From: Bacillus sp. USDA818B3_A
Lineage (GTDB): Bacteria > Bacillota > Bacilli > Bacillales > Cytobacillaceae
Assembly (NCBI RefSeq): GCF_009928415.1
Contig: NZ_JAABNN010000005.1
Coordinates: 62,001 to 126,000, forward strand
Length of the DNA: 64,000 nucleotides
Reading direction: 5' to 3'
Of this stretch, positions 16,903-25,068 are shown piece after piece. The stretch's first letter is position 1, and each line of letters opens with the position of its first letter. The notes beneath the pieces are model-generated. The model ran no database searches and was not told the DNA's origin. It saw only the letters and a list, made by a program, of their open reading frames with translations. The translations under genes and the position numbers were made by a program.

Positions 16903-19900
16903 TTATTTCATTAAGGTTCCCGCTAAATCAGTTAAGATTTGCACTTGTTTCTCAGTCAATCCTTTTTCATTTTTAGCTTTCACTTCGTTAATAAAAGCTT
17001 GCACCTGTCCATCCCGTGCACTCTTATTACCTTTTTCCTCAGAGGCGGATGCTTGAGCCAGTTTTGTTTTTAATGAGTTTAAGAAATCCGAACGGTCTCC
17101 TGCAAACTGTTCTGTTAAAGTTCCTAAATTTTCATAGTTAACAACTACGGTAATATGGAGGGTGTGATTAGATTCATTACCCGCCTTATCAACCGCCTCC
17201 GCCGTAAAGGAATGGCTTCCTAATCCGAGCTCATAAGCAGGTGTTGATACATCATTACAGGTCGAAGCCGCCACCCCGGATAGAGCATCTTCTGCTGCAC
17301 AGGTAATGGAAACTTGCTGATCAACCCCAAACTCCGCACCTTCTTTTACAGAGAAAGTTATTTCAGGTCCGGTTTGGTCAATGTTAATATTCACTGATTT
17401 CTTTGACTCAACGTTTCCAGCCTTATCTATACTCCAGTAATATAAAACATGCTTCCCATCTTTCTCGATTTTGATAGAGGTGCCGGTCGCTACAGCCCCA
17501 TCATCTAGTGAGTAGTGGGTTTCCGAAACGCCCGATTGGTCATCATTAGCCGTAAGATTGATGGTAACTGGCTTATTATACCAGCCATTCTTTTCCTCCC
17601 CGGACACTGCAAACTCGGTTTCAGGTGCGGTAACATCTGGTCTCTCGACGACATGAATACGCGGCACCGGAGCAGCAGACATTCCTTCCCCAATATAGAA
17701 GCTTGCATGCGGCGGCTGATTATAGCCGACATTTTGCCAGGCAACAGATAATCTGTATTGTGGATCATGCATCAAGGTGTAAATTCTGTGTTCTGTTTCA
17801 TCTGTAGTCATATACACACGTAAGGCACTGCTGTCCTCTGTCCTCCAGATGATTTCTTCACGCCAATCACCAAACAAATCGGCCTGGAGAGTCGGATTAC
17901 CTTTCGTGCTATTATTTGATAGTGTTCCGTCTGCAGTAAGTAAGTTTACTAGTTTGTTATTTTTATAATCCCACTTGTCAATTGTACCAACACCGCTACC
18001 TTTAGCGGCATCCCATTTATGGTCTGCTAATTCACGTAGCAGGTCGCCATCCCACCAAATCGCAAAATTGCTTGTTGGAATGTTGTCCGATATCTTTTCA
18101 CCTTCCGCTGTATGAAGACCGCCGATACGGCTGTTCCATTCGCCTGAAATGGCCCATGCTTCTTCCCCTTTATGGGTAGGGTCGATATCAGCCACTAGAC
18201 CGCGGCCCGTATCCTGCCCCGTTTTCTCGCCCCAAAGGATTTTTCCTGTTTCGGCATCGCGCATATCATAACCATATGGTGAATCGGTATGTTCTTGAAC
18301 GCCGAACACTTCAAGGCCAGGACGGTCTGGAATAAAGTCGCCGACATGCAAGGCATCGCCGTGTCCTAATCCAGTCGTATATAAGCCCTTGCCATCATCA
18401 TCGACCACCATTTGACCATAGACAATTTCATCTTTGCCATCCTTATCAATATCAGCGACACTTAACGTATGGTACCCTTGGCCAGCATAGTCGCCATTGC
18501 CTTCCTCATTGGAATCGAACACCCACTGTTTGGTAAGCTTCCCATCTTTCCAAGTGTACGCAGCCAATACGGATCTGGTGTAATATCCACGAGCCATGAT
18601 AATGCTTGGATGCTCCCCATCTAAGTAAGCCACTCCTGCCAGGAAGCGATCGACCCTATTTCCATAAGAATCTCCCCAAGCCGAAACGTCACCGCGCGGA
18701 GGATCATAATCGACGGTAGACAACGCTTTACCTGTAGCACCTTCAAAAACAGTTAAGTACTCCTGGCCTTGTACAATATACCCCGTGCTATTCCGATGGT
18801 CGGCATCTGCTCGGCCAATCGCCGTTCCTTTTCCATCAACCGTTCCATCAGCTGTTTTAAAAACAACCTCCGCTTTTGTGTCACCATCAAAATCGTACAC
18901 TAAGAACGGAGAATAATGGGCGCCGGCACGGATGTTTTTCCCTAGGTCAATCCGCCATTTTAACGTTCCATCCATTTCGTAGGCATCTACAAAGACGTTT
19001 CCTGTATATCCTGCTTGTGAATTATCCTTCGAATTGGATGGGTCCCATTTCAACACAAGTTCATATTGTCCATCACCGTCCAGGTCTCCAACACTTGCAT
19101 CATTTGCACGATAGGTATAAGGATCTCCTAGAGGTGTGACACCATCCTTTGGCTTTTGAAGCGGAATATCCATATAATTCTTACTTAATACTTTGGCAGT
19201 ATCCTGTGATTTTCTTTCCTTACCGTTCATAACCGCACGAATTTCATAGACAGAATCTGACTTTCCTTCTTTATCTGTATAGTTCGTGCTAGTTGTTATT
19301 GGTGATTCATTTATTTTTTTACCGTCACGATAAACGTTAAAACTAATGTCGGCAGGATCTGTGCCGAGCATTCTCCAGCTCACGTATACCCCATCATCAG
19401 TTTTGATTGAAACAGGCGCTCGATCCAAATCTTCCATCTGGCGCTTTAATACCGTTACAGCTGGTGTTTCAAGGCTGTCGGAAAAATCCGAGATTCCGCC
19501 TGCATTTACAGCGGCAACCTTATAAAAATAAGGAATCGTGGTTAACACAGTCGAATCTTTATAGGATGCCGTTTTTGATTTTCCAATCAGCTGGTACGTG
19601 CCATCCTGTTTTTTGGAACGATATACATTGTATGTGATCGCACCATCGACTGGATCCCAGCTTATTGTAAGATCATTTTTATTAACATCCCCTGCTTTAA
19701 GATTCGCAGGCTTCGCTGGCACCGGCTGTGAAGGATCAATCATCTTCACATCGAGCGGCAGGGATGGAACCGTTTCTACGTTGGCATTGTCAATTGTTGT
19801 GGCTGCATATTGATACTCTAAACCTACATCCACATTCTTATCTTTAAAGGTATTGCTGTCGGCACTTCCAATTAACACATAATCTTTGGCACCGGATATT

Positions 19901-21963
19901 TTACGATAAACATTATATTTTACCGCATCCTCTACGCCCTTCCATGAAAGGGTTACAAATGGCTGATTCACATCAAGGGACTGTTCCTCTACTTTAAGCT
20001 CGGAAGGTGCAAGTAAGATAGGGGTGAGTTCTACTCCGTTAACAATGGCAGTGGAACCTCCGAAACTGAAATTCATTTGCCCATCCTTTACAGAAACCTG
20101 TGAAACAACCTTTGTGGTCGTGTTCTTGCTTGGTGCGGAAATGGTGCCATAATCCTGCCCTTCAATGGCTAAAGTGGTTCGGGCACTGCCTAAGAAATCT
20201 CCCACATAGACTTTTGCAGCATAAAGGCCATTTGGTAGATCGACATTAAATTTCCAGCCCACATTAAAGTAACCAAGCCAATCTCGGAGCAAATCGCCTC
20301 CAGTGCTTCGGTCACGGCCAATCATGCCTGTCGGGTCGACAATCCCATAGCCTTTTTCTTTCGTATACTTAGTTGAAAGATTGACGCCAGTGTATCCTTC
20401 GGCAATCGGACTTCCGGCTAAACCAAAGTCAAATTTCAATGTTGCTTTTTTAGTTGTCACGTGTACTGTCTCTGATTTTTCAGATTCTCCCTTACCATTT
20501 ACAGCCGTAACAACTAAATCATAGGATTTCCCTTCTTCCATTCCATTAACATTTAGACGTGGAATGGTTGCCGAGCCAACTAGAGAAAAGTCATTATCAG
20601 TTGAAGGCTTGCGATAAACTTTATAAATATCGGCGCCTTCTACCTCTTTCCAGGTTAATAAGGCCCCAGCATTACTAATACTGCTGGCAGCTAGGTTCCT
20701 AGGTTTGTCAGGAACATTAGCAGGTGGTTCTACTCCCGTAACATAGGAAGATAGCGGAATGTCTAATTTTTTCACTTCATCCGAAATCAAACGGGCCATT
20801 TGGATGGCCCCATACTCTTGGAAGTGAGTATTATCCTGCGAACCATTTGGAAATGCTGTATAGATACCCGGTTCTAAATGAAGGAATACAGATAACGACC
20901 CTTCAGGACCAATCGTATCGTAGTAAGCGACACTGCGGGCGCTCAAATCGACCACATCAACGTCTAATTCTTCAGCGACTTCCTTCATCCCCAGTACATA
21001 CTCAGGGAAGCTGACATTAAACTTACCTGTCGTTGCATTAAAGTCCCGTCGGCCCATCGGCGTCACCAGAATAGGAATCGCCCCGCGCTGGCGTGCCCCG
21101 TTAATGTAGGTCTTCAAGTAATTTTTATAATCTGGCACGGATGCATAACGTTCTGGAACACTGATGGTTGCATCGTTATGGCCAAATTGAATAAAGAAAT
21201 AATCGTTAGGTTTGATTTCTCGTAAAACCGTATCCAATCGGCCTTCATTGATGAAGGTTTTTGTACTGCGGCCGCCAATCGCATGGTTTTTAAAGGTGAT
21301 ATCGGAGCTAAAAAAACGGGAAATCATCTGTCCCCAGCCCGCCTGCGGTCTCCAATATTCATCATAGGTTTGTACGGTCGAGTCGCCTGCTATGTAAACC
21401 GTCGGCAGTTCCCCGGCTGACCGTTCCGGAAGTTTTTCAATCTTCAATCCGTTGAGTTTTGGATTGGTACCGGTTAACTCGAACGTTAATTGTCCATCAA
21501 CGAGGGCGATATCAAAGGTACGTTCGATGTATTCTCCAGCAGCAATCGTCGTATCTTGAACCTTTTGAATATTCTCTGCCTTAATCCCTACTACTGTCCC
21601 TTCCGTTTCATCTCCCGAAATGACTGTGACAGAATAGTCTCCATTAGGAAGGTCCACGTTAAAGGAAGTATCCTTTGTAGAAATAAAATCGGATTTTAAA
21701 GGGTCCGCAGTCTTTCTTTCTACGGAGGAGACCCTTGTTGGGTCAGCGAAACCATAACCCTTTTCTGCTGTATAGGCGGTATCCGAAGTGACTTGCAGAT
21801 ACCCTTCTTTTACCAAACTTGTCGATGTACCAAAATCAAATTGTTTTAATACAGAGTCTGCTTCTGCAGCTGCAGGAAGAGATGCTGGAAATGAAGCCAA
21901 GATAAGTAAAAAACTTAGGATGATGGCCGCCATTCTTTTCTTCTGCCTTTTTTGAATGTTCAA
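16903..21963 (-). CDS. Secreted multidomain rhamnogalacturonan acetylesterase / PL11 rhamnogalacturonan lyase
   Basis: A 1686-residue exoenzyme. Signal peptide 1-35; beta-sandwich carbohydrate-binding-like domain 38-178; SGNH esterase 187-402 with AGDS (Ser195), GHND (261-264) and DNTH (377-380); FN3 420-504; second beta-sandwich 508-647; two FN3 651-838; PL11 rhamnogalacturonan lyase 841-1438 with repeated Asp-rich calcium loops (DLDGDG, DFDGDT, DIDKDG); two Ig-like/OmpL47-like modules 1443-1608; helical FIMAH-like C-terminal domain 1610-1686. It would deacetylate and then cleave the pectin RG-I backbone. The TTG start has GGGGAGG nine bases upstream. A cre-like site upstream suggests CcpA control. 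No sortase or S-layer anchor. Confidence 0.9.
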   Translation of the reverse strand: MNIQKRQKKRMAAIILSFLLILASFPASLPAAAEADSVLKQFDFGTSTSLVKEGYLQVTSDTAYTAEKGYGFADPTRVSSVERKTADPLKSDFISTKDTSFNVDLPNGDYSVTVISGDETEGTVVGIKAENIQKVQDTTIAAGEYIERTFDIALVDGQLTFELTGTNPKLNGLKIEKLPERSAGELPTVYIAGDSTVQTYDEYWRPQAGWGQMISRFFSSDITFKNHAIGGRSTKTFINEGRLDTVLREIKPNDYFFIQFGHNDATISVPERYASVPDYKNYLKTYINGARQRGAIPILVTPMGRRDFNATTGKFNVSFPEYVLGMKEVAEELDVDVVDLSARSVAYYDTIGPEGSLSVFLHLEPGIYTAFPNGSQDNTHFQEYGAIQMARLISDEVKKLDIPLSSYVTGVEPPANVPDKPRNLAASSISNAGALLTWKEVEGADIYKVYRKPSTDNDFSLVGSATIPRLNVNGMEEGKSYDLVVTAVNGKGESEKSETVHVTTKKATLKFDFGLAGSPIAEGYTGVNLSTKYTKEKGYGIVDPTGMIGRDRSTGGDLLRDWLGYFNVGWKFNVDLPNGLYAAKVYVGDFLGSARTTLAIEGQDYGTISAPSKNTTTKVVSQVSVKDGQMNFSFGGSTAIVNGVELTPILLAPSELKVEEQSLDVNQPFVTLSWKGVEDAVKYNVYRKISGAKDYVLIGSADSNTFKDKNVDVGLEYQYAATTIDNANVETVPSLPLDVKMIDPSQPVPAKPANLKAGDVNKNDLTISWDPVDGAITYNVYRSKKQDGTYQLIGKSKTASYKDSTVLTTIPYFYKVAAVNAGGISDFSDSLETPAVTVLKRQMEDLDRAPVSIKTDDGVYVSWRMLGTDPADISFNVYRDGKKINESPITTSTNYTDKEGKSDSVYEIRAVMNGKERKSQDTAKVLSKNYMDIPLQKPKDGVTPLGDPYTYRANDASVGDLDGDGQYELVLKWDPSNSKDNSQAGYTGNVFVDAYEMDGTLKWRIDLGKNIRAGAHYSPFLVYDFDGDTKAEVVFKTADGTVDGKGTAIGRADADHRNSTGYIVQGQEYLTVFEGATGKALSTVDYDPPRGDVSAWGDSYGNRVDRFLAGVAYLDGEHPSIIMARGYYTRSVLAAYTWKDGKLTKQWVFDSNEEGNGDYAGQGYHTLSVADIDKDGKDEIVYGQMVVDDDGKGLYTTGLGHGDALHVGDFIPDRPGLEVFGVQEHTDSPYGYDMRDAETGKILWGEKTGQDTGRGLVADIDPTHKGEEAWAISGEWNSRIGGLHTAEGEKISDNIPTSNFAIWWDGDLLRELADHKWDAAKGSGVGTIDKWDYKNNKLVNLLTADGTLSNNSTKGNPTLQADLFGDWREEIIWRTEDSSALRVYMTTDETEHRIYTLMHDPQYRLSVAWQNVGYNQPPHASFYIGEGMSAAPVPRIHVVERPDVTAPETEFAVSGEEKNGWYNKPVTINLTANDDQSGVSETHYSLDDGAVATGTSIKIEKDGKHVLYYWSIDKAGNVESKKSVNINIDQTGPEITFSVKEGAEFGVDQQVSITCAAEDALSGVAASTCNDVSTPAYELGLGSHSFTAEAVDKAGNESNHTLHITVVVNYENLGTLTEQFAGDRSDFLNSLKTKLAQASASEEKGNKSARDGQVQAFINEVKAKNEKGLTEKQVQILTDLAGTLMK

Positions 21964-22024
21964 AACTTAATTCCTCCCCTATTATTTAATAAAAAACTTC
22001 CCTCTTAACCGCCTCCTCTCCCTC

Positions 22025-22038
22025 TGATAGCGTTTCCA
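22025..22038 (-). promoter_or_regulatory. Candidate catabolite-responsive element (cre)
   Basis: TGGAAACGCTATCA on the minus strand matches the cre consensus TGWNANCGNTNWCA at all but one position. It lies about 62 bases upstream of the start of the rhamnogalacturonan gene, where CcpA would repress on preferred sugars. CcpA control of pectinase genes is well known in Bacillus; here it is inferred from the site alone. Confidence 0.7.
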
Positions 22039-22161
22039 AAAGTAATCTTACAACTATTGTTTTCTTTCTGAATATACAAAATTCAGACTATTCAGTTTAA
22101 AAATCAGTGGTTGATACAAAATAAGGAAAAACTACTAGATCCATTCAGTCTTTTTGAACTA

Positions 22162-22195
22162 CAAAAAGCCAAGGCAGCGGTCCTGCCTTGGCTTC
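22162..22195 (-). terminator. Intrinsic terminator of the TetR-FtsH operon
   Basis: A perfect 12-bp stem AAGCCAAGGCAG / CTGCCTTGGCTT with a 5-base loop and TTTTTG on the minus strand, ten bases past the ftsH-like stop. Confidence 0.92.
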
Positions 22196-22205
22196 GTTTG
22201 TTTCA

Positions 22206-24029
22206 TCATGCTTTTGCTAATAAAATGGACATAAATTCATCGCCAGTGATGGTCTCTTTTTCTAACAGATACTTCGTCAATTCATGCAATTTATCTTTGT
22301 TTTCTTCTAAAATCTCGATTGCTTTTTGGTGACACGATTTAATAATCTTAAGAATTTCTGCATCCACTTTGGCAGCTGTTTCTGCGGATACCATTAAGGA
22401 CGTATCTCCGCCTAAGTAAGGATTATTGACGGTTTCAAGGGCCATCATATCAAACTCTTCACTCATTCCAAATCTAGTAATCATCGCTCTAGCAATCTTG
22501 GTTGCTTGTTCGATATCATTGGATGCACCCGATGTCACTGTTTTAAAGATAATTTCTTCAGCAGCACGGCCCCCCATATAAGTGGTGATTTTATCTAAGG
22601 CCTGTTCTTTTGTCATTAACACCGTTTCGTGCTCATCCACTTGCATCGTATAACCTAATGCTCCGGATGTTCTTGGGATGATGGTTATTTTATGAACAGG
22701 TGCAGAGTGACTCTGTTTCGCAGCAACTAAGGCATGTCCGATTTCGTGATAAGAAATGGTTAATTTGTCCTTCATCGAGATCACTGCGTTTTTACGCTGA
22801 TAACCTGCAATGACCACTTCTACGGACTCTTCTAAATCATTTTGGATTACCTTATTACGGCCTAACCTAACCGCTCTTAAGGCCGCTTCGTTAATGATAT
22901 TGGCTAAATCGGCACCGGATGCTCCCGATGTCGCCCTAGCAATGACATTAAAGTCGACATTTTCATCTAGTTTTACTTTAGAAGCATGGACATTCAGGAT
23001 TGATTCACGTCCCTTTAAGTCCGGTAATTCAACTGGAACCCTTCTGTCAAAGCGGCCAGGTCTCAATAGAGCCTTATCAAGGGTTTCTGGTCTATTGGTT
23101 GCGGCTAAAATCACGACACCTTTATCCGCATCGAATCCATCCATCTCCGTTAAAAGCTGGTTCAGGGTTTGTTCCCGTTCATCATTACCGCCAGGCATGC
23201 CTGAATTACGGCTCTTCCCAATGGCATCAATTTCGTCAATAAATACGATACATGGAGCTTTTTCTTGAGCTTGTTTAAATAAATCTCTTACTCTAGCAGC
23301 CCCCATGCCGACAAACATCTCGACAAACTCAGAACCTGACATCGAGAAGAATGGCACGTTTGACTCCCCAGCAACAGCTTTGGCAAGAAGAGTTTTACCT
23401 GTTCCTGGAGGTCCTACTAATAGGGCACCTTTTGGAATGTTCGCGCCGATTTCTTTATATTTTTTAGGGTTATGAAGGAAGTCAACAATCTCCTGCAGTG
23501 CCTCTTTCGCTTCATCCTGGCCTGCCACATCTTTAAACGTTATACCGGTTTCTTTTTCTACATACACTTTCGCATTGCTCTTTCCAAATGACATGGGACC
23601 GCTGCCGCCCATCATCTTACCCGACATTTTCTTAGTTAACCATTGTCCAATGGCAATAAAGATTGCAAAAGGAAGAATCCAGCTAAGGATGAAATTTAAC
23701 AAGGGTGACGTCTCTTTTGGGATGACCTTGGTAAATTTAACATCTGCCTTATGCAAACGGTCTACTAACTCTGGGTCTTCAATCGTTCCTGTTTTATAAA
23801 CTTTCGTTTCATTACTTTGTTTTGCTTTAAACGTAATCGTATTATCGTCAATTTCAACTTGTTTTACTTTCCCATCATCAACCATGGTTAAGAAGGTTCC
23901 ATAATCCACTTCCTTGACCGAATAGTTGGAAATCAATGGGAAAATAAACGAATTTAATAGCAGGATGATGACAATGATTATTCCATAATAAAATATCAGT
24001 GGTTTCTTTGGTGGTTTTACTCGTTTCAC
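22206..24029 (-). CDS. FtsH-type ATP-dependent zinc metalloprotease (paralogue)
   Basis: A 607-residue membrane AAA protease. Two membrane segments (about 11-34 and 109-130) flank an extracytoplasmic domain. Then come the AAA domain with Walker A GPPGTGKT (206-213), Walker B IVFIDEIDAI (261-270), the pore motif FVGMGAARVRDLF and arginine-finger region RPGRFDRR, and the M41 protease domain with zinc motif HEIGH (428-432; HEAGH in most relatives) and the third ligand region near SGASNDIEQ. It starts at GTG overlapping the tetR stop (GTGA), with GGAGG upstream. It is not next to tilS/hpt as ftsH normally is, so it is likely a dedicated second FtsH under TetR control. Confidence 0.9.
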   Translation of the reverse strand: MKRVKPPKKPLIFYYGIIIVIILLLNSFIFPLISNYSVKEVDYGTFLTMVDDGKVKQVEIDDNTITFKAKQSNETKVYKTGTIEDPELVDRLHKADVKFTKVIPKETSPLLNFILSWILPFAIFIAIGQWLTKKMSGKMMGGSGPMSFGKSNAKVYVEKETGITFKDVAGQDEAKEALQEIVDFLHNPKKYKEIGANIPKGALLVGPPGTGKTLLAKAVAGESNVPFFSMSGSEFVEMFVGMGAARVRDLFKQAQEKAPCIVFIDEIDAIGKSRNSGMPGGNDEREQTLNQLLTEMDGFDADKGVVILAATNRPETLDKALLRPGRFDRRVPVELPDLKGRESILNVHASKVKLDENVDFNVIARATSGASGADLANIINEAALRAVRLGRNKVIQNDLEESVEVVIAGYQRKNAVISMKDKLTISYHEIGHALVAAKQSHSAPVHKITIIPRTSGALGYTMQVDEHETVLMTKEQALDKITTYMGGRAAEEIIFKTVTSGASNDIEQATKIARAMITRFGMSEEFDMMALETVNNPYLGGDTSLMVSAETAAKVDAEILKIIKSCHQKAIEILEENKDKLHELTKYLLEKETITGDEFMSILLAKA

Positions 24030-24646
24030 GTTGGTTCCTCCATTTTTCGGACAAGTCCATTTTTGAGAAGCTCTATTTCTAGTTTATAATTCGCCAAAGC
24101 GTCTTCCTTTGACAGTTCCTTTGCAAACTTTTCAACCACATTTCTTAACGTGATGGTGAACACAATTTGTAAGAGATGAAATAATTCCCTGTGATTGGAA
24201 ATATTCAACTGGCTTGTATTAAGTAAAGACAAAAACTCACTAAGCTGGCCGCTCGTATCTTGGCCTTTAAAAATTTTTGAAAAAGATAATTCTATTTTAT
24301 AGGTCATATTTAAAAATGCATTTTTTAGAAAATGAACATCCTCTTCTTCCATAATAATCAATTGATAGAATTCGATCATGGTATCAAATAAATCACCGTC
24401 ATATTTTTTTAGCAGAATAACAAAGTTATGCCTAATACGAAGGACCAAATCATTGAATAGGAAGAAAAACGCATCCTCTTTATCCTCAAAATATTGATAA
24501 AAACTGCCTCGCGGGATATTGGCAGATTTAACGATATTGGCGATCGAAGCATCATACAACGGCACTCTTGAAAACTCTTTTTTCATGGCCGCAATCAGTG
24601 TTTGCTTTTTTTCCTCTGGTAGATTTATAAAGGTGATCTTGGGCAA
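24026..24646 (-). CDS. TetR/AcrR family transcriptional regulator
   Basis: A 206-residue regulator. The N-terminal HTH spans about residues 20-52 (IVKSANIPRGSFYQYFEDKEDAFFFLF), as in TetR proteins; the C-terminal ligand domain is not assignable. It starts at TTG with GGAGGGG six bases upstream. It is first in an operon with the ftsH paralogue, overlapping it by four bases. Its own promoter contains an operator-like palindrome between -35 and -10, with further copies on either side, so autorepression is very likely. The same operators lie upstream of the divergent transporter genes. Confidence 0.9.
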   Translation of the reverse strand: MPKITFINLPEEKKQTLIAAMKKEFSRVPLYDASIANIVKSANIPRGSFYQYFEDKEDAFFFLFNDLVLRIRHNFVILLKKYDGDLFDTMIEFYQLIIMEEEDVHFLKNAFLNMTYKIELSFSKIFKGQDTSGQLSEFLSLLNTSQLNISNHRELFHLLQIVFTITLRNVVEKFAKELSKEDALANYKLEIELLKNGLVRKMEEPT

Positions 24647-24669
24647 TGGATACCCCTCCTCTTTTTCTA

Positions 24670-24682
24670 TGACACATTGTCA
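24670..24682. promoter_or_regulatory. TetR operator candidate 1 (TGACA-CAT-TGTCA)
   Basis: A 13-bp inverted repeat in the leader just downstream of the expected tetR transcription start and upstream of its ribosome binding site. First of three copies. Confidence 0.75.
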
Positions 24683-24692
24683 CTATAAGTGT

Positions 24693-24721
24693 ATTTTAGA
24701 TGACAATGTGTCATTTGTCAA
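24693..24721 (-). promoter_or_regulatory. Sigma-A promoter of the tetR-ftsH operon
   Basis: Minus strand: perfect -35 TTGACA (24716-24721), 17-base spacer, -10 TAAAAT (24693-24698). Operator 2 fills the spacer, so a bound repressor would block RNA polymerase. Confidence 0.85.
24701..24713. promoter_or_regulatory. TetR operator candidate 2 (TGACA-ATG-TGTCA)
   Basis: The exact reverse complement of operator 1, inside the promoter spacer, 31 bases from operator 1. Confidence 0.8.
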
Positions 24722-24730
24722 AGAAAAAGA

Positions 24731-24743
24731 TGACACTTTGTCA
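24731..24743. promoter_or_regulatory. TetR operator candidate 3 (TGACA-CTT-TGTCA)
   Basis: Third copy of TGACA-N3-TGTCA, 30 bases from operator 2, just upstream of the tetR -35 box and about 120 bases before the divergent DUF3311 gene. Confidence 0.75.
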
Positions 24744-24864
24744 CCCCTCAAAATATTTCAATATAAATGAATCTTATATATTTTCTAAAAATTTTGTTGT
24801 TTTCATTTGAAATAATTGTTACTATTATTATCGTTGAAAAATTTTTTACCAGGGGGTTATAAAA

Positions 24865-25068
24865 ATGGGCAAAAAGTCCATCATCATTTTACTATCCATT
24901 GTGCCGTTTATTCTTATGCTGGCAGCCATTCCATTTGTTAACCAAATTCAGCCAATTATATTTGGATTACCCTTCCTAGCGTTTTGGTTATTTTTCGGGA
25001 TGATAATCACTCCTTTATGTACCTTTGCGATTTACCAATTACAAAAAACAGAAAGAAGTGCTGAGTAA
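24865..25068 (+). CDS. yhjC: DUF3311 small membrane protein (YhjC-like)
   Basis: A 67-residue protein with two membrane segments and a short charged tail, matching the DUF3311 family. In B. subtilis the equivalent YhjC precedes the sodium/solute symporter YhjB. Here the stop and the symporter start overlap by one base (TAATG), so translation is coupled. It is probably a small accessory subunit of the transporter. CAGGGGG lies about eight bases before the ATG. It diverges from the tetR-ftsH operon, and the region between carries the three TetR operators. Confidence 0.85.
   Translation: MGKKSIIILLSIVPFILMLAAIPFVNQIQPIIFGLPFLAFWLFFGMIITPLCTFAIYQLQKTERSAE

Noticed and set aside
22111..22332. Plus-strand frame over the ftsH end
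   Set aside because: It crosses the terminator and is antisense to ftsH; no ribosome binding site.
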